From: CBDBCU01 sp965242615
GTDB lineage: Bacteria > Chloroflexota > Dehalococcoidia > Lucifugimonadales > UBA3495
Length of the DNA stretch: 64,000 nucleotides
Reading direction: 5' to 3'
Assembly: GCA_965242615.1 (NCBI GenBank)
Contig: CBDESR010000002.1
Coordinates: 1 to 64,000 of the forward strand
A program made the translations under genes and the position numbers. This document shows positions 45,473 through 54,038 of the stretch, piece after piece; position 1 is the stretch's first letter, and each line of letters starts with the position of its first letter. The notes under the pieces were generated by a model. That model did no database searches. It was given only the letters and a program-made list of their open reading frames with translations, and had not been told where the DNA came from.

Positions 45473-46294
45473 ATGCACCGCTACCGATTCCCTATCGCCA
45501 TCCTAATCCTGTCCGCCTTGACCTTCGGTCTGTTCATCACCGCCAGTCCCACCAACACGACCCAAGCCGCCCCTCGTTCCATTCCTTGGGACTGCTCTGA
45601 CTGGCAAGAGTCCCCGGCCGTTGAGGATGCCGGACGATGCCCCGCGTCTCCCTTATCCTCGAATCCCTCGCCGCCAACCGCGGCAAAACCATCTACTGCG
45701 CCATCGACCAGTCCGACACCTTCACCAAAGCTGAAACCTGGGCCGCCGGCCGCCACCGCAACGAACGCGACGACACCGTCTATTTCGGCCAAAGCGGCAA
45801 CTTCCCGCGGCTTCCTCGCCGCCCAAGAGGGTTATCTCACCGACGGCGAATCCGGCGTTACCGGCGTCTCCCGCGACCTCATCTTTGAATTCCCCCGGGA
45901 GCAGCGCCGCGGCAAGAAAACCATAACCAAGCGCCGGGTAGTCCCCCACGACGACTCCCGCCGCCTCCGCACCCCTCAAACTGCTACCCATGCCCCGGCG
46001 CCAGATTTTCCCGAAGCCCAACGGCGCGCGCGAGTTGAATTTGGCAATAACCCGCCCAGCGGTTTTGCCCCGGCCCAAGCCGCCGCTACTTGGCAGGCTT
46101 TAGCTGAAACCGCCGCCGCCGCTTATTGCACCAACGCCCGCTACCAGCGCACCGTGGGCGTCAGCACCAGTGACGATATTTGGGAATACACCGGCGACCA
46201 GAACCCCCACCCCCAAGGCGTCAATGTTCTTGCCAACAAAGCCCGCACCTGGACCGCCACCTGCGAAAAGAAAGTCCGCGTCCGCCGCCGCTAA
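45473..46294 (+). CDS. Secreted protein of unknown function (two frame breaks)
   Basis: ATG at 45473 follows GGGAGG. A signal peptide (FPIAILILSALTFGLFITA, then S-P-T) leads into a mature part. The first 50 codons and the last 160 are in one frame. Between about 45630 and 45810 the coding signal (G/C-ending codons) is in another frame, reading VSLILESLAANRGKTIYCAI and TVYFGQSG, while the first frame there is Pro/Ser/Thr low complexity typical of a shadow. So there are probably two indels. Two Cys in the N-terminal part (DCSDW) and others near the C-terminus (YCTNARYQR, CEKKVRV) may form disulfides. No family recognised. Confidence 0.5.
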   Translation: MHRYRFPIAILILSALTFGLFITASPTNTTQAAPRSIPWDCSDWQESPAVEDAGRCPASPLSSNPSPPTAAKPSTAPSTSPTPSPKLKPGPPAATATNATTPSISAKAATSRGFLAAQEGYLTDGESGVTGVSRDLIFEFPREQRRGKKTITKRRVVPHDDSRRLRTPQTATHAPAPDFPEAQRRARVEFGNNPPSGFAPAQAAATWQALAETAAAAYCTNARYQRTVGVSTSDDIWEYTGDQNPHPQGVNVLANKARTWTATCEKKVRVRRR

Positions 46295-46321
46295 CCCCGC
46301 CCAGCCAGCCATCCCCAAATC

Positions 46322-46376
46322 CAAAAGTTTTGAGGGGGTGCGGGGGAACTTTTACAAAAGTTCCCCCGCCGTCTCC
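46322..46376. repeat. Double-hairpin element, copy 2
   Basis: Same two palindromes as at 45207, with CCAAAAG at the left edge. Begins 28 bp after the stop of the secreted protein gene. Confidence 0.85.
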
Positions 46377-46477
46377 CCATAACCCACCAACGGCAATCCG
46401 CCAACCCCCCGGCAGTTGTCAAAACCCCTCCTCATCCCTTATAATCCCCTTACCCTGCAACCGAGGTCGTACTCCTT

Positions 46478-47051
46478 ATGACCCTGCCTTTAGACACCGC
46501 CCCCGGCCCCTCGCCCGACGCCATCCGCAACGCCGGCATCAGCCAGGAACTGCTGACCAACGCCCGCCTGGAACTCGACGCCGGCGACCTGCTCCAAGCC
46601 TCCGATAAAGCGTGGGGCGCCGCCGCCTTTGCCGTCAAAGCCGTCGCCGAAAAACGCCGCTGGTTCAACGACGCCGACTGGAAACTCGAGAAAGCCGTCG
46701 GCATCATCTCCACCGAACTGAATGACAGCGCTATCCGCGGCAACTATCAGCAGTCCCGCAACGCCCACTACAACTTTTACCACCACGAATACAGCCCTTG
46801 GCAGGTAGCCAACATCATCGCCGGACACCGCCGAGTTGATTGCCCGGCTGGCGCCGCTCCTGTCCCCCAACTACATCCCGCCCTACATCATCCCCGAAAT
46901 GGAAGCCGAAAAGCGGCGACTGGAACAGCCCACCAGCCAACGCGACCACGAACGTCTGACCAACGGCCGCCCCCCAATCGAGCAGCGACCGCCCCTTGCC
47001 CCACCGCCCACCCCGGACACCCCACCCGAAAACGGCGCCGCCCCCCAATAG
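46478..47051 (+). CDS. PaREP1/HEPN-like protein (frameshifted)
   Basis: Related to the protein at 6197-6657: both have a helix pair around LxxGDxxQAxxKxWGAAAxxxKAVAE. Here NARLELDAGDLLQASDKAWG is followed by HYNFYHHEYSPWQVANIIA. One extra G near 46824 shifts the frame; after removal the protein continues DTAELIARLAPLL and ends in a Pro-rich tail at 47051, about 190 residues. TATAAT at 46440-46445 is 32 bp before the ATG. HEPN-related helical proteins are often linked to RNA cleavage or defence, but the catalytic RX4-6H is not clear here. Confidence 0.6.
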
Positions 47052-47186
47052 CCCCCTTCCCCTCTGCCATTCCGCCCTTACCCACCGGCTTTCCCGGCCC
47101 TTTTCCCCATGTCATTCCGAGCCAACAGCCGAGGAATCTAAAATACCCGCCTTAAACCCCTCCCAAAACCCGCAGCCATCCCCAAA

Positions 47187-47243
47187 CTCAAAAAGTTTTG
47201 AGGGGGCGCGGGGGAACTTTTACAAAAGTTCCCCCGCCGTCTC
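47187..47243. repeat. Double-hairpin element, copy 3
   Basis: Nearly identical to copies at 45207 and 46322, with one extra A in the first palindrome and GCG for GTGC in the link. About 135 bp after the second PaREP1-like gene. Confidence 0.85.
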
Positions 47244-47296
47244 CCCGGCTGACAACCGCTATCCCCATCCTCCGGCAAACGTCCCACCCTTCTACC

Positions 47297-47330
47297 GTCA
47301 TTCCCACGAAAGTGGGAATCCATAACCTTC
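47297..47330. repeat. REP-type palindromic repeat
   Basis: ACCGTCATTCCCAC-GAAA-GTGGGAATCC; same family as 31208. Confidence 0.75.
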
Positions 47331-47967
47331 AATTCCCAAAATATATCCGAAAATCCGTCTTAAACAACCTTGACAACTATAACCCCCATCCTCCATAATA
47401 AGAATCGCAAAGTCAGACTTGGCCCCGGGACGCCGGGTGTAAAACGATACGCTAGCTTACCGTGAAACTATAGCTCACAGCGCGCTGTGGGTCCCATCGT
47501 CGTAATGCGGCTTTAGGGACCCCGCTCCTGACCCCGGAGAACGGGACTAAGGAACCCCGTATCCCCAACCGGAGCCGCGGAAAACGGCAAATCCCAATCG
47601 CCGCCAAACCGCCGCCCCTTCCTACCAGGAGCTGGAGTTAACAGGTTGACTGGAGGTCGGTCAACCAACGGTAGCTGGACTGGGCCAACCCGCCGGAATG
47701 GCAACCATACCAACCGGCGTTAGTAACCAATTCAAGGTCCGTTACCGGACGGCGAATCTGGTCGGGCAAAGCCGACATGACCAGCGAGGAGAGCAATCGG
47801 TGTTTCGCAACCCGCATGGCCAGATTTGCCAACCGCCTCCCGCACGGGCGGAACCTCCGGCCAGGGGTTCCGCCCCCCGCGAACTACCCCAATAGCAATC
47901 GGCAAACCCCAACCCGCCGGGGCGGCCCCAAGCCGCCGCCCCGGCCATACCCCGTACCGGGGCCTGC
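47331..47967. other. About 640 bp without a recognisable gene
   Basis: No coding frame with the window's usual codon bias is convincing. A 14-bp perfect palindrome (CACAGCGCGCTGTG, near 47475) and several GC-rich complementary stretches (47500-47580) suggest folded RNA or a decayed element. I looked for the core sequences of RNase P RNA, tmRNA, SRP RNA and group II introns and did not find them. A short minus frame at 47638-47832 has no supporting start signal. Confidence 0.4.
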
Positions 47968-48004
47968 CCCCCATGCTTATTGACGCCCCGGCTAACCAAC
48001 GCCA
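47968..48004. repeat. Single end resembling the terminal inverted repeat at 62660
   Basis: TTATTGACGCCCCGGCTAAC-CAACGCC matches the left arm of the element at 62660-62895 with a few changes. No second arm is seen nearby, so this is a relic. Confidence 0.5.
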
Positions 48005-48011
48005 TCCCGCC

Positions 48012-48305
48012 CTACTGCGCCAACGCCCACCGCGGCACCTTTGTAATCCGGATGTGCGACACCAGAAACAGCGCCTGATTCGACCGCCGCACCTCAAACT
48101 CCTGAAACCCCTCCCCCACCTCCAAATGCCGCGAAATGGTCAGCAGCATATCCCGCCGCAGCGCCTCCAGCACTTCCGGGGCCACCAAGTCAAACCGATC
48201 CCGGGTAATCGCCGTTTGCAGCCGCTCCCGGGCAATGTTTTTCGTGTAATCCGGGTTCTCCCGGACTTCCTTGCGGCTCCGCGGCCGGCGCAGCGCTTTA
48301 AGCAT
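48012..48305 (-). CDS. minE: Cell division topological specificity factor MinE
   Basis: A 97-residue MinE: it stimulates MinD ATPase and drives the MinCD inhibitor away from midcell. Conserved parts are NIARERLQTAITRDRFDLVA and LEALRRDMLLTISRHLEV, the MinD-binding and dimer regions. It starts inside the end of minD (8-bp overlap), last in minC-minD-minE. Confidence 0.85.
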   Translation of the reverse strand: MLKALRRPRSRKEVRENPDYTKNIARERLQTAITRDRFDLVAPEVLEALRRDMLLTISRHLEVGEGFQEFEVRRSNQALFLVSHIRITKVPRWALAQ

Positions 48306-49116
48306 GGGAATACTCGCTTCGGCTGATGCCCATAATGCTCCGCACCTTGTCCATCAGCCCATTCTTGTCCTCCGGCTCCAGCAGCGGCACCTCATCCCCG
48401 TCAATCCGCGCCGCAATCCGGGAAAACGCCATCCCCGACGGCGCCCGCTTGTCATGAATCACCGGCACCCCCTGGTTCGTCGCCGTAATCAGTCGGTCAT
48501 CCGCCGGCACCATCCCCAGGATATCCACCGCCAGCAGCTCCACGATGTCATCCTTATCCAGCATATCCCCGCGCTTCACCATCCCCGGCCGGATCCGGTT
48601 GATAATCAGCCGGGGATTATGCAGCTCCGCCGCCTCCAGCAGACCAATCACCCGGTCGGCGTCCCGAATGGCTGACACCTCCGGCGTCGTTACCACTATC
48701 GCCTCCTGCGCCGGCCCGATGGCATTCTTGAACCCCTGCTCAATCCCCGCCGGGCAGTCAATCAGCACATAGTCAAACTCCTCCGCCAACTGCCGGCACA
48801 GCCCTTGCAGCTGCTCCGGATTGATGCAGTTCTTATCCCGCGTCTGCGGCGCCGGTATCAGGTACAACTCATGGTTGTGCTTGTCCCGAATCAACGCCTG
48901 ATGCAGCTTGCACCGCCCCTCGATGGCATCCACCAAATCGTACACGATGCGGTTCTCCAGTCCCATCACCACATCCAGGTTTCGCAAGCCAATGTCGGTG
49001 TCGATAACCACCACCCGCTGCCCCCGCAGCGCCAGCCCCGTGCCGATATTCGCCGTGGTAGTCGTCTTGCCCACGCCCCCCTTGCCCGAAGTGATGACTA
49101 TGGTCTTACCCTTCAT
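48298..49116 (-). CDS. minD: Septum site-determining ATPase MinD
   Basis: A 272-residue ParA/MinD-type ATPase. The deviant Walker A GKGGVGKTTT is at the start, followed by DTDIGLRNLDVVMGLENR and VLIDCPAGIEQGF. The C-terminus (LMDKVRSIMGI) is an amphipathic membrane-targeting helix. ATG at 49116 matches the family start; the longer open frame upstream overlaps minC. It overlaps minC by 11 bp. MinD recruits MinC to the membrane. Confidence 0.95.
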   Translation of the reverse strand: MKGKTIVITSGKGGVGKTTTTANIGTGLALRGQRVVVIDTDIGLRNLDVVMGLENRIVYDLVDAIEGRCKLHQALIRDKHNHELYLIPAPQTRDKNCINPEQLQGLCRQLAEEFDYVLIDCPAGIEQGFKNAIGPAQEAIVVTTPEVSAIRDADRVIGLLEAAELHNPRLIINRIRPGMVKRGDMLDKDDIVELLAVDILGMVPADDRLITATNQGVPVIHDKRAPSGMAFSRIAARIDGDEVPLLEPEDKNGLMDKVRSIMGISRSEYSHA

Positions 49117-50203
49117 ACAGTATCCCTCCCTGGTACTCCTCTTGCCGCCGGGTGAACGGCGCCACAAATATGGAACGCCGCCGCACATACGCCACCTGCG
49201 GCGTCCGCCCTTGACTCTTACTCCGCCGCACCCGGGCCGGGGCTTCCCCGATATGCGGCCCAATCTGAACCCGATGGGACTCCAGATTCAGCGCAATAAT
49301 CGTGGCTTTCAAGTCCCCGGCCGCCCCGGCATGAGCCAATCCCCGCAACGCCCCAAAAACCACAATATCCCCATCAGCGATGATTTCCGCCCCCGGGTTC
49401 ACATCCGCCATCGCCACCACATCCCCCGGATACCGAATTACCTCCCCGGAACGGCAGGTCGTCTTGATAATCAACGCCGGCGCCCCCCGCTGCGCGCTAA
49501 CCGCCATCTCCCCAACCGCCCCTACATCCGCCCCATCATCATCCCCCGCCGGCAGCGCCGCCCCCCTTTCCTCAGCAACTTCCGCCGCCGCCGCACCAAT
49601 CACCGCCGCAGGTTCATCCCCCGCCCCATCATCCCCGGCCGGTTCGGTATCCGCCGGCTGCACGGCCGCCGCTTCATCAACCGCCGCCGCCGGCTTCGCC
49701 GCTTCTGCATCCGCTACTGCCGGCTCATCAACTACCGCCACCGCCCCGCTTGCCGCTCCCGCCGCCGCACCCGGCAAGACCGCCGCACCACCCGCCGCCT
49801 TAACCCCATTCCTCGCGCGGCCCCGCCGTTCCCCCGCCGGCGAACCATCCTCCGGAGCCAAAGCCTCATCCAATTCCCGGCCGCCATCGCCAGCAACCTC
49901 CGGGATTGCCGCCTTGGCCGGACTGTTCAAGGCTTCCTCGATGATTTCCGGAGCGCACCAGTAGCGGGACACCGTCAGCCCCGACTCCTGATCCAAAATC
50001 CGCTTAATCCCCGAAAGCTCCGCCGCCTCCAGAATCCGCCGCCCCACATTCACCGAAATCGTGCCGCGGGAGTAAAGCCCGTTGCACTCCGCTAGGTAAC
50101 TGCGGAGCCCCTGCACCGCCGTCTCGTAAGGCACCGTGTCGTCAATGGTAAAGTCCACATTGGCGCCCCGGCCCATCACCTGAATCGTTTCCGTTTCCGG
50201 CAT
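49106..50203 (-). CDS. minC: Septum site-determining protein MinC with an unusually long linker
   Basis: The FtsZ inhibitor of the Min system. The N-terminal domain (about 1-92) reads YETAVQGLRSYLAECNGLYS and TISVNVGRRILEAAEL. The C-terminal beta-helix (about 243-365) reads CRSGEVIRYPGDVVAMADVN, then GDIVVFGALRGLAHAGA, which binds MinD. Between them lies a linker of about 145 residues rich in Ala, Asp, Glu, Pro and Gly, whereas the usual linker is short; total length is 365 residues instead of about 230. ATG at 50203 is preferred over 50266. First gene of minCDE. Confidence 0.9.
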   Translation of the reverse strand: MPETETIQVMGRGANVDFTIDDTVPYETAVQGLRSYLAECNGLYSRGTISVNVGRRILEAAELSGIKRILDQESGLTVSRYWCAPEIIEEALNSPAKAAIPEVAGDGGRELDEALAPEDGSPAGERRGRARNGVKAAGGAAVLPGAAAGAASGAVAVVDEPAVADAEAAKPAAAVDEAAAVQPADTEPAGDDGAGDEPAAVIGAAAAEVAEERGAALPAGDDDGADVGAVGEMAVSAQRGAPALIIKTTCRSGEVIRYPGDVVAMADVNPGAEIIADGDIVVFGALRGLAHAGAAGDLKATIIALNLESHRVQIGPHIGEAPARVRRSKSQGRTPQVAYVRRRSIFVAPFTRRQEEYQGGILYEG

Positions 50204-50452
50204 CCGACTTTCTCTAAATCGAAAAGGATTGAAAAGTAACGCAGCTTTGCGGGGAATCCCCGGCACGGCACGGCAAAAACCGCCCCGCCGCCCCTATTGC
50301 CCCCAGCTCACCCCGGGTTATAACAAGCCCCCGCCGTTTCTTTCAAGGCTTATGTTGACCCGTTTTGCGGCAAAATCCGACCGCGCCCTTTACTCCGGCT
50401 GGAAAAGCATACTTGCCGGCAAGCCCGCCCCTTTAACCGCCGTGGCCAGTCG

Positions 50453-50460
50453 GCTATAAT
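50453..50460 (+). promoter_or_regulatory. -10 element for the Rieske gene
   Basis: GCTATAAT, 61 bp before the ATG at 50522; no clear -35. Confidence 0.35.
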
Positions 50461-50521
50461 ATCCCCGCCTCAAACGGCGCAATTATCAACTTTCAGCAAT
50501 CCAGGCAATAAAGGAGGATTT

Positions 50522-50845
50522 ATGCCCGATACCGATTTTGTCAAAGTAGCTGCCGTCAGCGAACTGCCCCCCGGCGATATGAAAGTCGTGGATGTGGGCG
50601 ACGAACAGATACTCCTGGTCAACGTGGACGGCGCCGTCCACGCCTGCGATGACATCTGCTCCCACGCCTACGCCTCCCTCTCCGAGGGCGACCTCGACGG
50701 CGCGGAAGTAGAGTGTCCCCTCCACGGTGCCGTTTTTAATGTCGCCACCGGCAAAGCCCTGACCCCGCCGGCTGTCGACGCCCTCCGCACCTTCGCCGTC
50801 CGGGTCGATGGCGATGACATTCTGGTCGGCCCAGCCCAAGGGTAA
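50522..50845 (+). CDS. Rieske [2Fe-2S] ferredoxin-type protein
   Basis: A 107-residue single-domain Rieske protein. Cluster ligands are Cys and His in ICSHAYASL and in ECPLHGAVF, giving the CxH...CxxH pattern. Such small Rieske proteins feed electrons to ring-hydroxylating or other oxygenases, or belong to nitrite-reductase-like small subunits. No partner oxygenase is adjacent. AAAGGAGG lies just before the ATG. Confidence 0.92.
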   Translation: MPDTDFVKVAAVSELPPGDMKVVDVGDEQILLVNVDGAVHACDDICSHAYASLSEGDLDGAEVECPLHGAVFNVATGKALTPPAVDALRTFAVRVDGDDILVGPAQG

Positions 50846-50872
50846 GCCCAAGCCCGCCCGTCCCGACGCCGC

Positions 50873-50905
50873 AAAAAAACCGGCCCCGGATTGCTCCGGG
50901 GCCGG
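50873..50905 (-). terminator. Terminator of lepB
   Basis: An 11-bp GC-rich stem (50880-50890 with 50895-50905), a four-base loop, and a run of seven T on the minus strand (50879-50873). It also separates lepB from the convergent Rieske gene. Confidence 0.85.
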
Positions 50906-50941
50906 CTCCGACAAAAGGGAAATCGGGAGCGCAGCTGCCGC

Positions 50942-51517
50942 CTACTGCGGTATCCCGAAACTGTCAAAAGGCCAATATACTACCCAGACCTGGCCCACGA
51001 TGTTCTGCTCTGGCACTATGCCCCAATCCCGGGAGTCATTGCTGTAAAGCCGATTATCCCCCAGCACAAAATACTCCCGCTCCCCCAGCAGCACCGGCCC
51101 GATATTGTCGTAACCAACATTTTTCAGATACCACTCCGGGAAAATCGCCCCGTTCACCCGCACTTGCCCCTCCACAATTTCCACTTCATCCCCCGGCGTG
51201 CCGATTATCCGCTTCACAAAATCCCGGTCGGGATCCTCCGGGGAGTGAAAGACGATAATCTCCCGGGCTTGGGGCGGCCGCAGCGGATACCCTGGCACCT
51301 CTGGGTCAACTCTCCAGAAAGGGATTATACGGGACAGCCGCGCCAGGTCCACCCGGGTATAAATCAGCTTGTTGACCAGCAGATACTGCTGCCCTTCCAA
51401 AGTGGGCGACATACTGGAACCTTCCACCCGAAAGTTCTGGATGCTGCCCTGAATCAGAATAAAGGCGATGACCGCCATCGCCAGGGCTTCCAGTATCTCC
51501 CGCGCTGCCGTTGACAT
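50942..51517 (-). CDS. lepB: Signal peptidase I
   Basis: A membrane-bound serine protease that removes signal peptides. One N-terminal helix (ILEALAMAVIAFILIQGSI) precedes the catalytic serine in EGSSMSPTLEG. The lysine general base is in DFVKRIIGTPGDEVEI, and GDNRLYSNDSRDWG is the box-E signature. 191 residues, normal length. ATG at 51517 starts MSTAAREIL; an in-frame ATG at 51535 is possible. Confidence 0.95.
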   Translation of the reverse strand: MSTAAREILEALAMAVIAFILIQGSIQNFRVEGSSMSPTLEGQQYLLVNKLIYTRVDLARLSRIIPFWRVDPEVPGYPLRPPQAREIIVFHSPEDPDRDFVKRIIGTPGDEVEIVEGQVRVNGAIFPEWYLKNVGYDNIGPVLLGEREYFVLGDNRLYSNDSRDWGIVPEQNIVGQVWVVYWPFDSFGIPQ

Positions 51518-51636
51518 TGACGCCGCTCTCCGCAAAACCGACGGTAAGCAAGTTGCCTACTAGATTACCGTAAAATCGGGTAGATGGCAACAACTTTCCC
51601 TGCCGGCGGCGCAGAGTCGCCGCAAACCGCCCCATC

Positions 51637-51645
51637 TGCTACAAT
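51637..51645 (+). promoter_or_regulatory. Extended -10 element for the SMP-30 gene
   Basis: TGCTACAAT, 38 bp before the ATG at 51684. Confidence 0.4.
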
Positions 51646-51683
51646 CCCCGGCAATAAATTGACAGCAAGCAAGGGAGGGCGTT

Positions 51684-52598
51684 ATGGCTTGGCATTACGA
51701 TTACCGGTTCGAGTTGCTCAACCGTCCTTATGGCGGCGTTAGCGAAGGGCCGGTTTGGGATGGCGAATCCATCCTATTTACCCACATTCCCAGCAGCCGC
51801 ATTATGCGCTACGACCCCAACTCCGGGGATATTGCCGAGGATCGGGGCAATACCAACCACACCAACGGCTTGGCTTTTGACGCCCGGGGCAACCTGTTCG
51901 GTTGCTGCTCCGGCGGCCGGGCTATCGTCCGCTTTAACCCGGACGGCACTACCACTACCGTCGCTGACCGGGTGGACGGGCAAAAACTCAACACGCCCAA
52001 CGACTTGGCCATTGACCGCCGCGGCCGTATCTGGTTCACCAACCCCTGGAACGCCGGCAACATCGACCCCAGCGAAGTCGAGGAACTGGACAACCGCTCG
52101 GTGCTGTGCGCCGCCCCCCAACCGGACGGCAGCTATACGGTAACCCGCGTTACCTTTGACACCACGATGCCCAACGGTATCCTGGTTTCCCCCGACCAGC
52201 GCACCCTCTATGTGGCGGAAAGCAACAGCGACCGCCCCGACCTGAACCGGGAACTGCGGGCCTATCCCATCAATGACGATGGCAGACTGGGGGCTTACCG
52301 CACCCTGCACACTTTCGGCGCCGACACCGCCGGGGCCCAGCGCGGCATTGACGGGATGTGCCTCGACGCCGAGGGCAACATTGTCGCCACCGCCGGCTGG
52401 GAAGTCAGCGGCCCCGGCGGGATGATTTATGTATTCTCCCCCACCGGCCGGGTGCTGGAAACCCATCCCATCGCCGCCAACCGCCCCACCAATTGTTGCT
52501 TTGGCGGCCCCGGCTTGACTACCCTGTATGTTACCTCGACCGACGGCCACTTTTACCGGGCTGAAACCGACCGGGTAGGCTGGGCTATCTACCCTTAA
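51684..52598 (+). CDS. SMP-30/gluconolactonase family protein
   Basis: A 304-residue six-bladed beta-propeller lactonase. Hallmarks are YGGVSEGPVWDGESILFTHI with the metal-ligand Glu, LNTPNDLAIDRRGRIWFTNP with Asn/Asp ligands, MPNGILVSPDQRTLYVAES, and GIDGMCLDAEGNIVAT. These enzymes open sugar or organophosphate lactones with a divalent cation. GGGAGG precedes the ATG. It heads a plus-strand run with a small protein and an enoyl-CoA hydratase. Confidence 0.9.
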   Translation: MAWHYDYRFELLNRPYGGVSEGPVWDGESILFTHIPSSRIMRYDPNSGDIAEDRGNTNHTNGLAFDARGNLFGCCSGGRAIVRFNPDGTTTTVADRVDGQKLNTPNDLAIDRRGRIWFTNPWNAGNIDPSEVEELDNRSVLCAAPQPDGSYTVTRVTFDTTMPNGILVSPDQRTLYVAESNSDRPDLNRELRAYPINDDGRLGAYRTLHTFGADTAGAQRGIDGMCLDAEGNIVATAGWEVSGPGGMIYVFSPTGRVLETHPIAANRPTNCCFGGPGLTTLYVTSTDGHFYRAETDRVGWAIYP

Positions 52599-52635
52599 AC
52601 CGGGTTACAAACCGTCCTCTGCCCAGGAGCGGCTT

Positions 52636-52992
52636 ATGCAGAATATGGATTTGCGGGGACATGGGATTGGCCGGCGGCAGCTGCGGCAGGGCGGCGGCCG
52701 CGGCAACGGCAATGACCATGTCGAGGATTTGTACGGCTGCACCGAGCTTTATGTCTATCAGCCGCCCAACAAGCGGGTAACCGGCTACGAATCCCTCAAG
52801 CTGTTTCTCGAATCCGAAGGCTGCGAGGCGCTCTTTACCGCTGACGCCCCGCCGGAGTTAAACGGCTATGAAACGCTGCGGATTACCCAGCGGCAGGGGC
52901 AGCCCATCCCGGCGGCCGTAGTCAAGCGCGCCCATTCCTGGGCCCACCAGCGCAACTTTCTGCACAGCTTTTTCAAGCCGCTGTACCGCTAG
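52636..52992 (+). CDS. Hypothetical protein (118 aa)
   Basis: The first 35 residues are Gly/Arg-rich and probably disordered (GIGRRQLRQGGGRGNGN). A compact domain follows with TELYVYQPPNKRVTGYESL, then KLFLESEGCEALF and ending KRAHSWAHQRNFLHSFFKPL. No known motif or signal peptide. It lies between the SMP-30 gene (37 bp) and the enoyl-CoA hydratase gene (17 bp) on the same strand, with GGAGCGG before the ATG. Confidence 0.6.
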   Translation: MQNMDLRGHGIGRRQLRQGGGRGNGNDHVEDLYGCTELYVYQPPNKRVTGYESLKLFLESEGCEALFTADAPPELNGYETLRITQRQGQPIPAAVVKRAHSWAHQRNFLHSFFKPLYR

Positions 52993-53009
52993 GGCGGCCG
53001 GGGTAAACC

Positions 53010-53789
53010 TTGACCTACACCGATCTTAAACTGGAAACCGCCGCCGCCGTTGCTACATTGACCCTGAACCGGCCTGATGCCCTGAACGCTTTAAGCCCGG
53101 CTCTGTTGGCGCAGTTTTCCGCCGCCGTGGCCGCCGCAGGCAAAGATGAATCGGTCAAGGCGTTGGTTATCCGGGGCGAAGGGCGGGCTTTCTGCGCCGG
53201 GGCCGATTTGCTGTTCTTTGACACCGTCTTTGCCGAGCTATCCCGCCTGCCGCCTTATGTCAAACTGCTGAACGACTGCCTCTTGCAGCTCGAGGAATTG
53301 CCCATCCCGACCATTGCGGTAGTGCATGGCTTTGCTCTGGCCGGCGGCTTGGAGCTGATGCTGGCTTGCGACCTGGCTTTGGCGGCAGCGGATGCCCGTA
53401 TCGGCGACCAGCACGCCAACTTTGGCTTGATGCCCGGCGGCGGCGCCACGCAGCGACTGCCCCGCCGTATCGGGATGCAGCGGGCGATGGAATTGCTGAC
53501 CACCGGCCGCCATCTTTCCGGGAGCGAAGCCGCCGAATGGGGATTAGTCTTGCGCGCCGTACCCCCGGAATCCCTGAACGCCGAACTGGAGTCCTTGCTG
53601 TCCCAACTGCGGAACAAAAGCCGTACCGGCCTCGGCTGGATAAAATCCATCACCCAACGCGGCAAAGACCTGCCCTTGCGGGAAGGCATCGCCCTGGAAA
53701 GCTTGGCCTTTACCCAATACTTCGCCACCTCGCCCCACCCACAGCAAGGCATCCAGGCATTCAAGGAAAAACGGCCGGCGGAGTTTTAG
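53010..53789 (+). CDS. Enoyl-CoA hydratase/isomerase family protein
   Basis: A 259-residue crotonase-fold enzyme. LNRPDALNALSPALLAQF is the N-terminal signature, and REGRAFCAGADLLFF holds the oxyanion backbone. PTIAVVHGFALAGGLELMLACDLALA contains the second oxyanion glycine and the Glu used in hydratases (GGLEL). IGDQHANFGLMPGGGATQRL follows, with Gly/Ala in place of the second catalytic Glu, so hydration may be impaired and the true reaction uncertain. The apparent start is TTG at 53010. Role in fatty or aromatic acid breakdown. Confidence 0.88.
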   Translation: MTYTDLKLETAAAVATLTLNRPDALNALSPALLAQFSAAVAAAGKDESVKALVIRGEGRAFCAGADLLFFDTVFAELSRLPPYVKLLNDCLLQLEELPIPTIAVVHGFALAGGLELMLACDLALAAADARIGDQHANFGLMPGGGATQRLPRRIGMQRAMELLTTGRHLSGSEAAEWGLVLRAVPPESLNAELESLLSQLRNKSRTGLGWIKSITQRGKDLPLREGIALESLAFTQYFATSPHPQQGIQAFKEKRPAEF

Positions 53790-53815
53790 GGGGGATGTTA
53801 TTCATACAAATCTAA

Positions 53816-54022
53816 TCACGCATGGTATCCTCGCGTCTTGCTCTGTCCCCGCTCAATCCGCAACGCACGGGACCGGGTTTTAGCCCGACCGTCCACTGTC
53901 AGATTGCCTCCGCCCCGCGCTCGCCGGTGTTCCGCCTGCCGCCGCGCCGGGTTGTTGGTAATCCCCCGGTGGGAAACCCGGCGGCCGACCCGGAAAGTAT
54001 AGTTGTAGGTACTCCGCGCCAT
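53816..54022 (-). CDS. Small GIY-YIG-like protein
   Basis: A 68-residue basic protein. The start YNYTFRVGRRVSHRGITNNP then RRQAEHRRA resembles a short family related to GIY-YIG nucleases (Y-x-F-x(n)-G-x(n)-GITNDxxRREAEH), often found as single small proteins. The catalytic Glu of full nucleases is not obvious. ATG at 54022 follows AAGGAGGG, which overlaps the end of the upstream DUF5677 gene (stop at 54039), so the pair is translationally linked. Confidence 0.6.
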   Translation of the reverse strand: MARSTYNYTFRVGRRVSHRGITNNPARRQAEHRRARGGGNLTVDGRAKTRSRALRIERGQSKTRGYHA

Positions 54023-54038
54023 CGGTATCCCCTCCTTA

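Noticed and set aside
47400..47967. RNase P RNA, tmRNA or SRP RNA
   Set aside because: None of the conserved cores (for example the RNase P GAGGAAAGTC region or the SRP GGAAGGA loop) can be found on either strand.
49117..49263. A longer MinD from 49263
   Set aside because: These codons overlap the end of minC in another frame and do not match MinD; the family start is at 49116.
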